Below are positions 20,790 through 33,114 of a stretch of 64,000 nt of DNA, piece after piece. The stretch is from Linnemannia elongata (lineage: Eukaryota > Mortierellomycota > Mortierellomycetes > Mortierellales > Mortierellaceae). The notes beneath the pieces were generated by a model that saw nothing but the letters and a program-made list of their open reading frames with translations, made no database searches and was not told the origin of the DNA. The position numbers were made by a program, and so were the translations under genes. Within the stretch, counting starts at the first letter, position 1; each line of letters begins with the position of its first letter. The stretch spans positions 992,001 through 1,056,000 of the forward strand of contig JAXBDG010000019.1 of NCBI GenBank assembly GCA_036320915.1, in the 5' to 3' direction.

Positions 20790-22200
20790 TCGTCAGCTTC
20801 ATACGATACGCTTTTGCTTGTGGAAAGGTGTAGATGCCCTTGTTGGAGTTGAACCTGACCAAAGCATCCATCTCTTATAGCGCCTCGTCGAGTGCCTCTT
20901 CTTCAGAAAGTGAACTAGCTTGCTTAAGTCGATCCTTGATGATCGTCACCTCCTCATACATCTTCTATGTTCACTAATATGCTTTTCTGTACCAAACGAC
21001 TGCCTCCTCTCCTGCCTGCCCTTGTGCTTGCCGCCGTCCTTGGGTGCTAGTCTTGCATCAAACTCTCTCTTGAATCGTTGGAACTCATCATATATGCTCT
21101 TGGTCAAGTCATGGTGCCTTGAGTAGTTGAACCAGGTTTCTGTCCCTCGACGTGGCGTGGCATGCTAAGACTGAGCGAGTACATCTATCCCTACCTCTGA
21201 CGTTGATTCCAAGGCATGCTCTGTTCGATCCGATAATGGCAGATCCTAGGGTCGTGCTCTCCACAGTTGCTCCAACTCCAAAGATGATCTTGACGATGAT
21301 GCTGTAATGGGTCGAGAGGACCCAGGCCTGAGCGAGACGATGGAGGCTTTGGCCGGATCGCAATTGTGTGAACAGGGGAGGGCTTGGTCTTGCACGGTTT
21401 GTTCCTTGGTGCTGAAGCAAGACTGCTAGAGAATGCACCACGTCGAGGAAGAAAGCCAGGGCCAGGGACAGGAACACCAATGCTGGGGACACAAGGATAG
21501 CCAGAGTAGCTTGCACTACCATGCATGCTGGGACCTGGAAGACGCTGCTGCCGTGCCATGGAGTCAATTGCTTCATGCATCGACTGGATAGTCTCACTCT
21601 AAATGCGGAGCTGCTCTTGTTGGGCGAGGAATGCCTTTGTGATTCCAGCAAGCATATCGTTCGCCCAATTGCTCTGGTTTGTCTGCTGAGTGAGTTTGTC
21701 ATTAACGGCGATCATGACCTTCCTCAGTTCTTGCATGTCGCCCGAGTGGTCCGAGCTTGAGACTTCCAAAGCGCGCAACATATTGTCTGGGATGTCCTTG
21801 GGCAACTCGACTCTCTCCATCAACAAGACTGCAACGACATCCATCTTGAAGGATAAGAACTCCTTGCTCCTGAATACGCTGCCATGAACCATCAATAGTG
21901 GAGATTGAAGGCCCTGTTTCTCCCCTAGAAAGAGTAACATGGTGGCGTCTTGAAGCAAGACCCGTCGGAATCGCAACATCAAACACAAGACAAATGTAAC
22001 TTTGGAGCGGACTCGATACACGGTGGGACAGCGAGTGCTATCAGACTCTGAGAGAGGAATAAGCGGCTCTGGAAGGATGGTCTCGAGTTCCTTTGTATTA
22101 TTGGGATCAAATTGGTCATTTCCCTACCGCAATCCTTCCGCCAGTCCATATTATTGACGGTTCCAGGGTCTCCAACCAATGTGTTGTAGAAAAGGAGAGG
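20790..22200 (-). pseudogene. Decayed gene, possibly Crypton/Ndc10-type recombinase C-terminal part
   Basis: Coding sense is spread over several minus-strand frames. Near 22190-22050 it gives DWRKDCGREMTNLIPIIQRN. A 140-codon frame (22021-21599) contains LRFRRVLLQDATMLLFLGEK, HGSVFRSKEFLSFKMDVVAV and a coiled-coil part. A Pro/Ser-rich linker follows. A basic helical end near 21120-20800 includes NYSRHHDLTKSIYDEFQRFK and SSLSEEEALDEAL, interrupted by stops. The layout (helical region, coiled coil, Pro-rich linker, GCR1_C-like DNA-binding end) recalls Crypton/Ndc10 proteins, but this is a tentative family call. At least three frame breaks are visible. Confidence 0.4.
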
Positions 22201-22208
22201 AAAGGAAA

Positions 22209-23247
22209 GGGTGCATAAGAAATAAGTGACCCATACCAAAAGTGACCTTTTGAAAAGGTCACTTTTGGGTACTGCACGTCACTCTTAAAGGGCTAAATAA
22301 ACATAGAAATGAAAAGGTCACTTTTGAGAAAACCTTCTCTACCCCTTTCCCTCCATATTAATGTCACCCAAAAGTGAACTTGAAGCTGCCCTCTCTCGGT
22401 ATATCGAACATGTCCTAGAAGAGTCTTCTGAGGACACAGCTAAGCTTGTTTTGGGTGTTGCAGAGCTAGCCTATAGAGCGTTGACCAAGAAAGAACAGGT
22501 AGCAAACATGGGATTGTAATACTGTTGGTGTTTTTTTTTTTGAATCCAATCTTGCAATTTACGGTCTTTCTGTTTCTCTATTCAGTCCACCTCTATTCCT
22601 GGTGCTTCAAACTCTGCCCTCGGTGACTCAAGAACATGAATATGCCTGCACCCACGACATTGTCGGATGATGAAGATCTACCAGATGTACACGATTTGTT
22701 GCATAAACGTCGCCTCTCAGACGATTCGACAGGTCCCTCACCAATTGATATGATCGAGCAATCCCTGCCCTTGCACCTAGCAGCCACTCCCTCACGGAAA
22801 AGGCTTCTCTATGAGATAGGATTCTCTACGTGTCTTGTTGCAACAAAGGGTCCGGTACCCCAGTGTGCAAGGTGCCATATCCCAATTTTGCGAACTCTCC
22901 ATAGAACAAGGATGTTCTACAAGTACGTCATCAAGCAGTCTTGGTTGGCAGGCGGGATCCGTAGCAGTACACGGTCCTACCATTTTCAATGCACTTGTAT
23001 TGAGCGAGCGTTTCAAGAAGGGACACTGACGATAAAGAATTTGGAAGATGCTAGGTCTGTCTTTGTCGAAGACGCAGAGGTAATAGATAGTTCGATTTAT
23101 AGAGTGGGGAGTAGCTAGGAGTGAATGTAATAAAATAACCTTTTCATTTATATGTTTATATAGCCCTTTAAGGGTGACGTGCGGTACCCAAAAGTGACCT
23201 TTTCAAAAGGTCACATTTGGTATGGGTCACTTATTTCTTATACACCC
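22209..23247. mobile_element. TIR DNA transposon, 1.04 kb, 110-bp terminal inverted repeats
   Basis: Left TIR 22209-22318 and right TIR 23138-23247 are inverted copies differing at only a few positions (start GGGTG(C/T)ATAAGAAATAAG). Each TIR contains a nested palindrome AAAAGTGACCTTTT-GAAAAGGTCACTTTT; the outer half is one base different in the right TIR. A further internal copy of GAAAAGGTCACTTTT overlaps the inner edge of the left TIR (from 22311). I saw no clear target-site duplication. The interior carries one passenger gene and nothing resembling a transposase, so the element is non-autonomous or an unusual family. Confidence 0.85.
22361..23118 (+). CDS. Passenger gene of TIR element, zinc-binding protein (about 207 aa)
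   Basis: Exon 1 22361-22498 (MSPKSELEAALSRYIEHVLE...) joins exon 2 22633-23118 through CAG|GTAGCA and CTCAAG|AAC in phase. A second ATG at 22636 could serve alone. After an acidic, Ser-rich stretch the C-terminal half has PQCARCHIPI, a tryptophan (SWLAGGIR), and SYHFQC, a C-x2-C-x35-H-x2-C pattern reminiscent of PARP-type nick-sensing zinc fingers though with a longer spacer. Being inside near-perfect TIRs, it may bind the element's ends or act with a transposase in trans. Function is inferred only. Confidence 0.55.
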
Positions 23248-23255
23248 ATTTTTGA

Positions 23256-24752
23256 CGAATCTTCACTGATCCAGATGAAATCGAGAACCGTACGCCCTAT
23301 CTGCCAAGCTGTCGGGACCCCAAAACTGTTTTCTCACAGGTCTGCTGGATTATCCAGTCGAACTCGCGCCTGCAGGATATCAGCCTACGTAACACGTTTA
23401 TCAAGGATGGCCGGGACATGCGTCTATTAACGTCATCGATCTCTGGAGTACGGGGACTGAAAAGACTTTCTCTTGGGATTGTTTATTGGTATGAGTCAAC
23501 GGATTCAATCGTGTCTCGAGTGAGATCCAACATGTTTTTCGCCTGTCCGCCGACTGTACAGTACATATCGTTGAGGTCGTTCCAAGAGGATCTGAGTTAC
23601 AGCGATGATTTTTCAAAGGAATACATACAACTTGTATCAGGAACTTTGCAGTCTTGGGAGAAGTGCGACGAGGAATGTGGATTTACTGCAACAACAACTG
23701 CACTGCATCGACGTCAGGAACCTCTGCTGGACTTGAAGGAGCTATCGCTTATGTTGTCTGACGATGATATTTCAGATCACGACTTCCTGTCGATTCTACA
23801 ACACTGCCCAAACATGACAACACTCGAGATGCCCACCTTGCCACACGTCTACAGCGTCCAAGATATGGCGCAGAAGATCGCCCAGTATTGCCCAAAACTG
23901 AGTGACCTGAGCAACTCTGAATTCGGTGGACGAGTACCTGAGGTCCAAGAACTAATGCTTTGGATCCTGAAACTACTACCAGAGCAACAGGTCACTAGGA
24001 TTCAATGCACCAGCACCTTGGAATGGCATCTCCACGGCCTATCCGATGCGGGATCCATCTTTCGGCGGCATTCGAGCACGTTGCGCAATATTACTATAGG
24101 TGGTTGTGGGACCATCGATAGCAAGGCGATTCAGGCGATTGTTGTCGAGTGTGGAGCGTTGGAGCAGTTGAAAATTGCCTGGGCCATGGAGAACAACGGA
24201 CAGCGACAATTGTGCATGGAACTGGATGATGCGGTCGAATTTCCATGGGCGTGCACAAAACTGCAGGAGCTGACACTGACGATTGCCATCCCTGACCATC
24301 CTTTCCATCGTCTTGCGGAAGGTGTAGTGCCCTACTACGAACGACCATCTCCAACAGCCTTTTCAGCAGCGGAAGAGCAGCAGTTGAAGTCACTGAAGAC
24401 GTTATACCAACAGATTGGCGCGATGACAAACATGCATTGGCTGGATCTGCGAGCCGAGTTCTACGATCCAGAAGGTCACCGGCCAATGACGAGAGACTAC
24501 AGTGTGATGTCCTTTCCGGCCATGTTGAGTCTGGGCTGTGTGAAGACGAGCCGACCTGGGTTCTTGCACCTTTTGGGAGGATTGACTCGGCTGGATAGGC
24601 TTGGGGGATCGATCTCTGCCGAGACTGAGGAGACCAAGGTGACGATCGGTACGCATGAGTATGAGTGGATGAATCTGCATTGGCCGGAGTTGACGTTCAC
24701 CAGTGTTCTAATAGAGAGAATCAGTCTCGAGAGCATGAGAAGACAAAAATGA
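23256..24752 (+). pseudogene. F-box-type leucine-rich-repeat protein, 5'-truncated
   Basis: The frame is open from 23256 (just after a TGA at 23253-23255) to the stop at 24750-24752. The first internal ATG is at 23418 (444 aa). Repeats follow the LRR pattern of fungal F-box proteins: LQDISLRNTF, VRGLKRLSLG, LKELSLMLSDDD, CPNMTTLEMPTL, STLRNITIGG, ALEQLKIAW, LQELTLTIAI. Such proteins normally start with an F-box that binds SKP1 and recruits substrates through the LRR. Here the F-box and start are missing and the open frame begins nine bases from the right TIR, so the element probably lies at a truncation junction. A shorter expressed protein from 23418 cannot be excluded. Confidence 0.6.
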
Positions 24753-26020
24753 GTGTACAAGACATAATAAATGTTTACGAACGAAAAGAGAACGCTCTAG
24801 GTGTCACAATTTTCTTTGTGTCGAGATCTATTCGATGATCATACTTGAGGCTTTTTATGTTGGGAAGAACCCACTGACGATAAAAACTCGCTGATGGAGG
24901 CTGCTAGGTAGGATCTCCTGTTTGTTTCTGTTTTTGCGGTCGTTTGTGTGCATGCTGTTCATTTTGCACCATTTTTCTCGGTGTTTAAGTCGATATCAGA
25001 GGAAGGACTAACTGCTGTGATTTATAGACGGGGGTCTATGGCAGCGCTGTTGTCATTGAGGGTAAGAAAGACATTATGCGTTTCAGTTGTACTGCTCTGA
25101 TGATCAAGACGTCGTCGATGGTATTTATTCTTTTTTTAATCCGGCGTATTTTGCCAATCGTCACTCCTCGTAGAGTCACCTTTTGAAAGTCGCACAGCAA
25201 GTACAACAGGGCCATGCTCGACCATCGTGGCCCCCTTTACGTCTCCACTTTTCTTTGCCTCATCCAATCATACCTTTTTACGCCTAAAAGGGCTCGATCG
25301 AATTCTGTTCCTATGCGGCACACAAAAAGAGTAAATAAGGAGATCTAAATTACAAGCGAGTGTTGACGACGTCGTTACGGTTCAAACCTTGCCCTGTTCA
25401 TAGCCAACTGCGCCTCAACAGACAACGACGTCCTCGCCCCAAGATGCTCATAGCTATAGAAGCGCCCTTAAGCATCAAGACCCTTAAACAATGTTATCCC
25501 TTTTTCCGGATGTATTGATGTCTCTGTAGTCTAGCTAGTCGCACCTGTAGGAGAAGACATCTTGTTGCACTTTGTCTGTGGGCAGGTGTATCCCGTTCGT
25601 GTTTTGTGTTTTGTTTCTCATCAGGCCTTCAGTGGTAGTATGGGCTGATGTCTTCTCATGCTGTTGACTGCCATGGCTCGGAGGAGATACTTCATGCTCT
25701 GACGGGCATCTATGTTTCCTTTGCGCAATGCAAAATCGTTTGTACTTTAAGCAAGTGTACTTAGTAGGGGTGCGATGAGATTGCTATGTGTGTCTCTGAT
25801 CCCTATACTCCTGACGTGTCATCGGACTGCAGGAGATGTCACTTTGGTGTATACTGTCTGTGGATAGGTGCATCAAAGGTGTAGCGTTGAGTGTTGCTTT
25901 GTCTGTGGGCAGGCACGCTTGGTTTGTTGTTTATGTATATATGCTATAACATATTCATTATGAATAACACTACTTCTCTTACTCTTTTTTTTCTAAATAT
26001 CACTTCGTTTGCGAAAGACA
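24753..26020. other. Long intergenic stretch without a gene
   Basis: No convincing frame on either strand. There are imperfect short repeats around TTTGTCTGTGGGCAGG (near 25577 and 25896) and GTCTGTGGATAGG (25857). The sequence is otherwise unremarkable. Confidence 0.5.
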
Positions 26021-28348
26021 TGTCACTACCACTTCCAGAAGCAGCCTGTACACCGGAAGCCTATCGACCTAGGTTGGACATGCCCAACCCATTTGTAAAG
26101 GACAAGTCATTAAAGCTGGACCCTTTCTTTTATGAAGAGGATGCTAAGCGGTGGTTATCAGAAGTCTATGCGGCTAGTCATGGAGGCAACACGAGCGGCT
26201 ATCTGGAAGGACTACGAGTCATGTTGACCCGAAGACACTCCGTTACGATCGTCCGTGCGTATTTTGCTGCAGTATTGTGAATCTGATCGTGGCAAAGAGC
26301 AGCTCGAGTTGCTTGAATCCTTCTCGACATTTGAGGTAGTGTCCAGTCATCTGGTAGTGAATGCTGGGATACGCTTGGGCAGCCAGTTGAAGTACAATAT
26401 GCATTCGTCAACGAGTCACAGCGCCAATGTAGGAACGGTTGATCGGGATTACCAAGTCGATGATACCTATGAGAGTTCACCGCGAAAAAGGACTCGTAAT
26501 GAGGGTGATGACTATAGAGGTATATCTTGTGTTTTTTTTATTCCGCGTTGCAAAATGTGTGTGGTGCTAGCTGACAGAACTAATGAAGATTTGTTTTGGT
26601 TTCCTCGTTTTACGCCGTATATGTTCTCTTGTGTGTATAGATGCAGCTCTTGTTGGGACACCAGACCGATCGTTCGCGTATGACAAGGATGTGCAAGAGC
26701 TGGGTCAAAGTTCATATCCATCGTCGCCAGAAGAGTCAACACTATCACCACCACCACCACCACCACCACCACCCTTGGACTTTGGCAGGAATGTCAATGA
26801 AATGGCAGACACATTTTTTAGTGGCGAAGGGTCGTTGCAGGACATTCTGTTTGGGAGCCTCCAAGACGGTGGTACGTTGCCTGCGTGGGCAAAGGATCGT
26901 CCTTTGTATCAATTCGAGCTGCGGCTGCAAGACGAAGACTGGGGTCATCGAGTGACCAATCTCTACGAAGCTGCAAAGATGAGGGCTGAGCTGAACCATT
27001 CTAATGTAGATGAAATTGCGTAAGTTGTATCCAACAATTACTTGAGAATGGAGCGAGTTGAAGAAAATTCTGTGTACCGTGGCTGATGTGTTGTCTTTAT
27101 TCCCTTTCTCTCCTCTCTCAATATATATATAGGTTGTTATCAGGAATAGTACACTTGAACAAGACCCACATCGGATTTTCGGAGCAGGAAATCAAAGCGA
27201 TCACGGCCGATGTCGTCGACTTGTTTTACAGTCAAGATATGAGGGACAGTGATCTTCAACGAGCCAAGGAAGCCACGCATTTGTGGACGAGCTGGGTGCA
27301 GGTAAGAGGCAATGATACTATGGTGATGGTATCACGCATGTAAGTATGCAAGAAAGTGCGCTAACCAAATCACCCATTCTTTTCCTTGTTATGAATGTCG
27401 CTAATAGAAGTTGAAAGGGCTGTTGATGGACGAAAAGGCATTGGCAATCAAAGAGAGGCGGGATGCAGTTGAGGCGGTAGACACAAAGCCCGTCATGAAA
27501 GCGATCATGTCGTCGTATGCAGAATGTGACGAGAAGCAGATCTTGCCGGCCTTCTTTTTTGCGCTACATGTGTTTCGTCAATACAACTATTGGGGCCACC
27601 TACTGTCCGAGTCAGATTGCTTGATGTCAGCGGTTGGCCCGATCTTGAATGAATTCATGGCCGTCCAGCACGAGATCAAGTTTACCAGGTAAGGAATGAA
27701 ATGAAAAAAGGATAAGAGGAGATCATATGTTTGCAATGCTGCTGGAGATATGCAAGACTGGCCGACTGAATATGTTATCATTATTCCTATGTACTCAGTG
27801 CCAACGCTTGCACACGAGTAGGGAAGGCACGGAAGATGCATTTGCAACAGAGTGGTCAATCGCGACAACCAGATGTAATTGGACTGACGGCGTCAAATAA
27901 AGAAGTGTTTTATGGTGAGCTCAAAGGACCTACCCCAAAAGCAGCAGCCATCAACACGGACGTGCTGCGCATTGCCGTTTTCTCCAAGGACTCTCTCGAT
28001 CAAGCTCGCAAGGTTCTTGCTCAAGGACTACTGCTCTTGACTTTCCAGACATTGGGACGCAACGTCACGTGCTTTTTGACGGCCAAGATAAGCAACACCA
28101 TTGTTCATACCCGTCTGTCGTCCGTAAGACTACCAGCGTTTTTGAGCGAGGTGGATGTGGACATTGACGTTTTCTTTCACCTCTTCCAAGTCCAGTCCTT
28201 GGTCCAAGTTACAAGAGATCGTCTTAAAAAGAGACGGGCAGTCCCAGTGCAGGATGTAGTATTTCCAACACTAGGAACACCTGAAAGAAACGCGGCGCTG
28301 AAGAGTCCTACTGTTTCAAGAAAACAAAAAAATTGTATGAATGATTAG
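26021..28348 (+). CDS. PD-(D/E)XK nuclease-like accessory gene D
   Basis: The model is 26021-26250, 26303-26519, 26641-27019, 27133-27300, 27408-27688 and 27799-28348, with GT-AG junctions in phase. The first intron is only 52 nt with a weak donor (GTCCGT); a one-base frame break is the alternative. The product is about 607 aa. It has an N-terminal helical region, a Ser/acidic linker with a nine-Pro run (near 26747-26775), and a C-terminal domain with ANACTRVGKARK, QPDVIGL ... VFYGELKGPTP ... LRIAVFSKDSLD. PD, GELK and KDSLD match the shared signature with an intact lysine, making it the most complete of the three related genes. A DNA-cleaving role is inferred; no specific family is named. 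Confidence 0.66.
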
Positions 28349-28830
28349 TCGCCTGCCATCCCACATGATATCGTCACTCCTTAGTTATCATGCCCCTTCC
28401 CCCCACCGCTCCCCTCCTTCAACCCTTCCCAGTTCCATTACTCGTACATCATTGACTCAAACAGACAAGTATCTGCAATTGTCCCTTGAATTTGCAGCCA
28501 GGATTAACAAAGATCACATGTTTATGAGAAAGAACGGCAATCAGAATATAAGATAACTGAACGAACAGGAAAAAGAGATTATAAGCATGGCATCAATTTG
28601 GGCAGGCATCTCGAGACATCAAACCAAAGGCATAATGTCTTTTCTCGTTTTCATGATCCACTTTGCACTACCGACTTCTGCTTTGGTATGCTGACATCCT
28701 GCTACAACTGAATGATTTGCACTGCCTGTCTACTCTATCGCATCTTGACAGCCGCCTGTTTTTATAAAAGGCCCTTAAATAACCGCCCAGGAAAAAAAAA
28801 AAAAAAGAGAGAGACATGTTGTTCTTTCGA
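28349..28830. other. Spacer, including T-rich stretch next to the 28S 3' end
   Basis: No gene seen. On the minus strand, the 28S 3' end of copy 2 is followed by TCGAAAGAACAACATGTCTC and then a run of about 14 T (28793-28806), which looks like genuine rDNA 3' flank. Confidence 0.45.
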
Positions 28831-29229
28831 ACAAATCTATAGAACAATGGGCTTAATCTCAGCAGATCGTAGCAACAAGGCTACTCTACTGCTTACAATA
28901 CCCCGTTCAATTAAAGTCGTCTGCAATGGATTTATCTCTTCCAATATTTGAAATTAACATTAGCAGGAACCTCACAAAGCCTTTCCGCTCTGCAAGATAA
29001 CCCCACGTAGTATGATTCAGGATCCGAAGATCTATTCGTATTCAACTAAAAATCGGAAAAGGCGGTAATCGTCGCGTTCTAGCACGGGTTCTGACTTAGA
29101 GGCGTTCAGCCATAACCCAACGGATGATAGCTTCGGGCCATTGCCTGCTCAGGCAGGCCCAAATACCAATTATCCGAATGAACGGTTCCTCTCGTACTAA
29201 GTTCAATTACTATTGCAACAACATTTCAT

Positions 29230-29284
<55 letters not shown>

Positions 29285-29318
29285 ATTAGTGGGTGAACAA
29301 TCCAACGCTTACTTCAGT

Positions 29319-29354
<36 letters not shown>

Positions 29355-29394
29355 AACGTCGCTATGAACGCTTGGCTGCCACAAGCCAGTTATT
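28831..29394 (-). rRNA. 28S rRNA 3'-terminal fragment, copy 2 (pseudogene)
   Basis: The sequence equals copy 1 from 28846 on, including the same missing ten-base stretch. Unlike copy 1 it continues to GTTCTATAGATTTGT (28831), which resembles the true fungal 28S terminus (TTGTTGTCTGATTTGT in yeast). Copy 2 therefore keeps the natural end and copy 1 looks derived. It lies 246 bp downstream of Crinkler 2, same orientation. Confidence 0.85.
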
Positions 29395-32275
29395 AAAACT
29401 TAAGGGAAATATTTCCCTACCTTCACAAAATAAGCTTTCATCCACTTCCAAAATAGAAGAGGTCCATGAAGAACAAACAAAATGGCTGTTTTTGAAAATG
29501 GACGGATGAAACCTTAAAGAATGTATATTCCCGCATGTGCAATACCACTATTTTCAAGGCGCATTGTTCATGTACATATGTGACCTATCAGAATGAAACA
29601 TATGGAGTGTTGAAAGCCCTGGCTGCAGGGATAGCAGAATTTATTCTACGCGGCGCCTTTTTTCAGGCTGGAAGTCTTGGTACGGCAAAAACCCCATCTC
29701 CTTCTCAAGGACTTTAGAGCGCATTGAAGGAACCTTTTGGATAAGGTCGTCATATGAGCGGTAGGGCATATTCTCGAGGATTCGGTCCACCTCTTCATCA
29801 CCAAGCCAGCGCTTCTTCTTTAAGGTCTCCCGAGTCGCGAAATTCCAATTGAGATCCTTTGAAACTGCAAGGGCGGCAGAAATGCTGAAAGCGTCGCCAA
29901 AGAACTCGTTGAAATTGCCTCGGTAGATCAGGAGACAATCCTCTGGAAAAGATTCACCGCCGAGTAGCTGAAATGCTGGATCCGTAACATCTGCCGTCGA
30001 GATAAGAATCGTGATGATGAGTGCTCGTTTGATTCCTTGCTGGTCTAGTAGTGAATATCCTGGAATCTTTCCGATGGTATCCACATTCTTGCTGTGCTCA
30101 CTGGTGAGGAGACTAGCCGAAAGTGGACTCCCCAGCTTTTTCACCTGTAGTGCACAAAGAAGGTTCTCGCCCTCGCTGTCCGCGCTCTCGCGATAGACGC
30201 ATACATCACCGAATTGTGCACCGTCTGCATTTTTGATCACAACGTCTGACCTCCAGTCCAGTCCCTGTTCTTGTTCGCCAACAGTCAGTCCTCCTGACTC
30301 TGGGAATCGGTGCGCTGCCGTGACGACCGATAGTTTCTTGAGCTTGACAGTACGGCCCAAAGTCTCTGCTCGCCCGAGGGCGCCTTTGTAGATGTCCCCG
30401 AGAGTCGCTGCTACGTGGCCATCGCCGATGAGAAGGTTCGTACGGAGCGTCTCATACTCAGCGATGATGCGTTCGAAGAATCCCCACTCATGGTCTTTCT
30501 CCCAGTCGTGTAAGAATGCGGATCCAAGGCGATTCCGGACTTCATCGATAGTCGTGTTGTAAATGTGTAGGAAAAAGAAGGGAATTCGGACCAGCACTTG
30601 TCCACGGCCTTCGTTACTGTCTTCCAGAATCGTATGAGTATCGCGTTCTAGAACGTCCAAGGTGAGTGCTGGGAACTGATCAGATGGGGCGAGTGTGCGC
30701 GGCGATGATTGCTGAAGAATGCATAGTCGAACAAGTGCACGAACAAGCTCCTTGTGCGTCTCGACGAAGGTCGTGATAGAGTAATAGCTGTCGAGGTTGT
30801 TTGCAACTTTGTTGAAAATACGATCCGCGTTCATGTCGATGTCGTGCACTGTATCTGGAAAAGTTTTGCATTTCTCCAGTCGAGGTCCAAAAAACTCCTC
30901 CAGTAAAAGCTGCAGTGCTCGTGGAAGACCGCCGGTGGCCGATAATAAGCGAAAAAGCGACATCTTCGGCATCCATTCACGGTGATGAACTTGGGCGAGC
31001 CCCGTGAAATGGCCCATGATGTCGTAGCAGGCTCCCGTGGATAAAGTTGGACAGCTGAGGAACTTGAAGGAGTAAGAGGTCGGTTCTGCTGCCAGAGTCA
31101 CGTCCTGCCGAGCCGTTCCAGAGAGAAAGGTCTGGATCATATGGGGCTTCATCACGCCGCTCATGAAAGGTCCAAGGCTGCGCATCATATCCTGGAACAG
31201 GCGGAGTCCTTCGTCTGTGTGACGCTCTGCTGTGTCCCCAGCCATGCGAAATCCGGTGTTAGGTAACGATGCAAGCTTGTGGCCTTTAGGAGTTCCCTCC
31301 CAGCGATGGTCAAAGATCCTCTGGAATTCGTCGATGTGAAGGAAAAGGAAGAATGGCTGATGTGCCGGCTGCTTTAAATCTTGGCGAATGGCGATTATGA
31401 CGTTAGGGATCGTGAAGAGGCCACGGTGATCGACAGCTTTGTAGCAGAAGTCGGAAAATCCCTCGTAGTATCTGTCTTGGAAGAAGTGAGTATAAGCCAA
31501 ACGCAGGCCAAGAACGGTGTCGGCATCGAGATGAGTGTCGATCGGACCCAATTTAACGTCGACACCGAAATCAAGCAGCATGTAGTGGTAGTGAGGCGAG
31601 TAATCAACGCCTTTTGTTTTGGCTTTCTCTGAGAGTCGACGTTGTAAGGCTTCGTACAGTTCGCTTCCATAGCGCGTTTTCCCTAATGGATTTAATGTTG
31701 AGTCGTTAATACGTTGCCACTGAAGATTATCAAGTGGTTCCATGGAAATGACAGTATCCTTACCAATGCCGGCTGTTCCACTGCACACAAGGAATGAGCT
31801 CTCCGCCTTCGCAGGCCGTCGGTCTTTTTGCCAAGACAAGCAAGTTCCGATATTTCTCACGACTACATCGATCGCTGCGTCCATTGGACGCTCCTGGTAA
31901 GGCATGATGTTGGATAACTGTGGGGCAGAATCCGATCCTGGGCCGCGAGGATGAAAGGTACCCTGAATTTGCTTGATGACGTCCATAATGCCTTTGGGAG
32001 GATAACGTTGACAAAGAGCAAGGTGTGAGAAACTTGATTTTTCTTACAGTAGAGTGCAAACAAAAGACAATAATAATGATTACCGGAGACTGGCGAGCCA
32101 GGACGAGTTTTATCCGAGAGAGCAGTGGAGGCACGGGCAGGGACAGGTACATGTACTATGTTAGTGCAATTGGATGAATGCTACAGGTTAGTACATATAT
32201 AATGGACAAGCGTATGAGCAAGGCGTCAGTGAAAGCAAAGCGCGTCTGCATTACCTGGAGGAGGGCGCTGGACGA
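28846..32275 (-). repeat. 3,430-bp segmental duplication, copy 2
   Basis: The counterpart of 11553-14982. It includes the 28S fragment, the spacer, the 781-codon Crinkler exon, the intron and the last 21 or so bases of Crinkler exon 1. Confidence 0.93.
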
Positions 32276-32594
32276 TGACATGAATGGTGTTCTTGGGCGG
32301 CTTGTCAGGAAAGACCTCTAACAAGCCACGCGTCGCTCTGAGTTTCTTCTTGTCCTTGTTATTGACATTGCCAAGTACGATGGGGATCTCGTCGTCGTTG
32401 TCGTCGTCTGGAATGGAGACACGCCAAAGAGTGAGCTCATCAGCAGCAACATCATCGAATCTGGGCGCCTTCTTGGTCTTGATGAGGTCTTTGAGGTTGC
32501 CGATTGTCTTGGTTGATTCAATTTCGACAGGGAACGCGTTAAAGGTTGGCTCTCCATCAACAAGACAAAAGAGGGTCAAGTAATTCTCGGTCAT
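29641..32594 (-). CDS. Crinkler (CRN) protein 2: distinct header, same NTPase/nuclease region
   Basis: Exons 32594-32255 and 31991-29641 use the same splice sites as copy 1, giving about 896 aa. The header reads MTENYLTLFCLVDGEPTFNA ... ELTLWRVSIPDDDND ... VIVQRPPP. It is recognisably homologous to header 1 (shared LTLFC, FDD, LTLWRVSIP) but only about half identical, with a different acidic insert and a few extra residues. From VQRPPP onward the coding sequence is identical to copy 1, including the SGTAGIGKDT P-loop, the HIDEF Walker B and the ALQVKKL nuclease-type motif. The P-loop has Asp where Ser/Thr normally follows the Lys. Upstream in-frame codons to 33011 lie in pyrimidine-rich leader and are not used. 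Confidence 0.85.
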
Positions 32595-33114
32595 GGTGTT
32601 GCGAAGCATCAAAGGAAAAGAAAGTGCAGGCAAGAAATTGACAGTTGTGGGAGGTTTGGGGTGTAGAGAAGGCAAGGAGTGAAAGAAACAAAAAAGAGAA
32701 AAGGATGGAGGGTGTGGGTTTAAAAGGAAAAGAAAGAAGAAAGGCGAAGGACGAAGAAAGGGCGTGGGAGTGGTGGCAAAGGCGTTGAGGGTGTGGGAAT
32801 GGTGGTAAAAAGAAAGGAGTTGGGAGTGGTGAGAGTGAGAAACAAAGGGAAAGCAAAGTCGAAGAGAGAGCGTGGGAGCGATGGCAAAGGCAATGGAGGC
32901 GAGAAAAACAAGGCAAAAAACAGGGGGAAAGACGATAAGAAAAGACGTGGGAGGGTGGCACAGCAAAGAGATGTGGGAAGAGTGGAAAAAGGAAGGGCGT
33001 GGGAGTGACAAAGAAAGGAATCAAGTGATGGCAAAGGCGATGAAGAGGGCGCGAGGTGGTGGTAGAGGTGATGAAGGTGTAGAGAGATAAAGGAAAAAGA
33101 GCGTGGGAGGGGTG

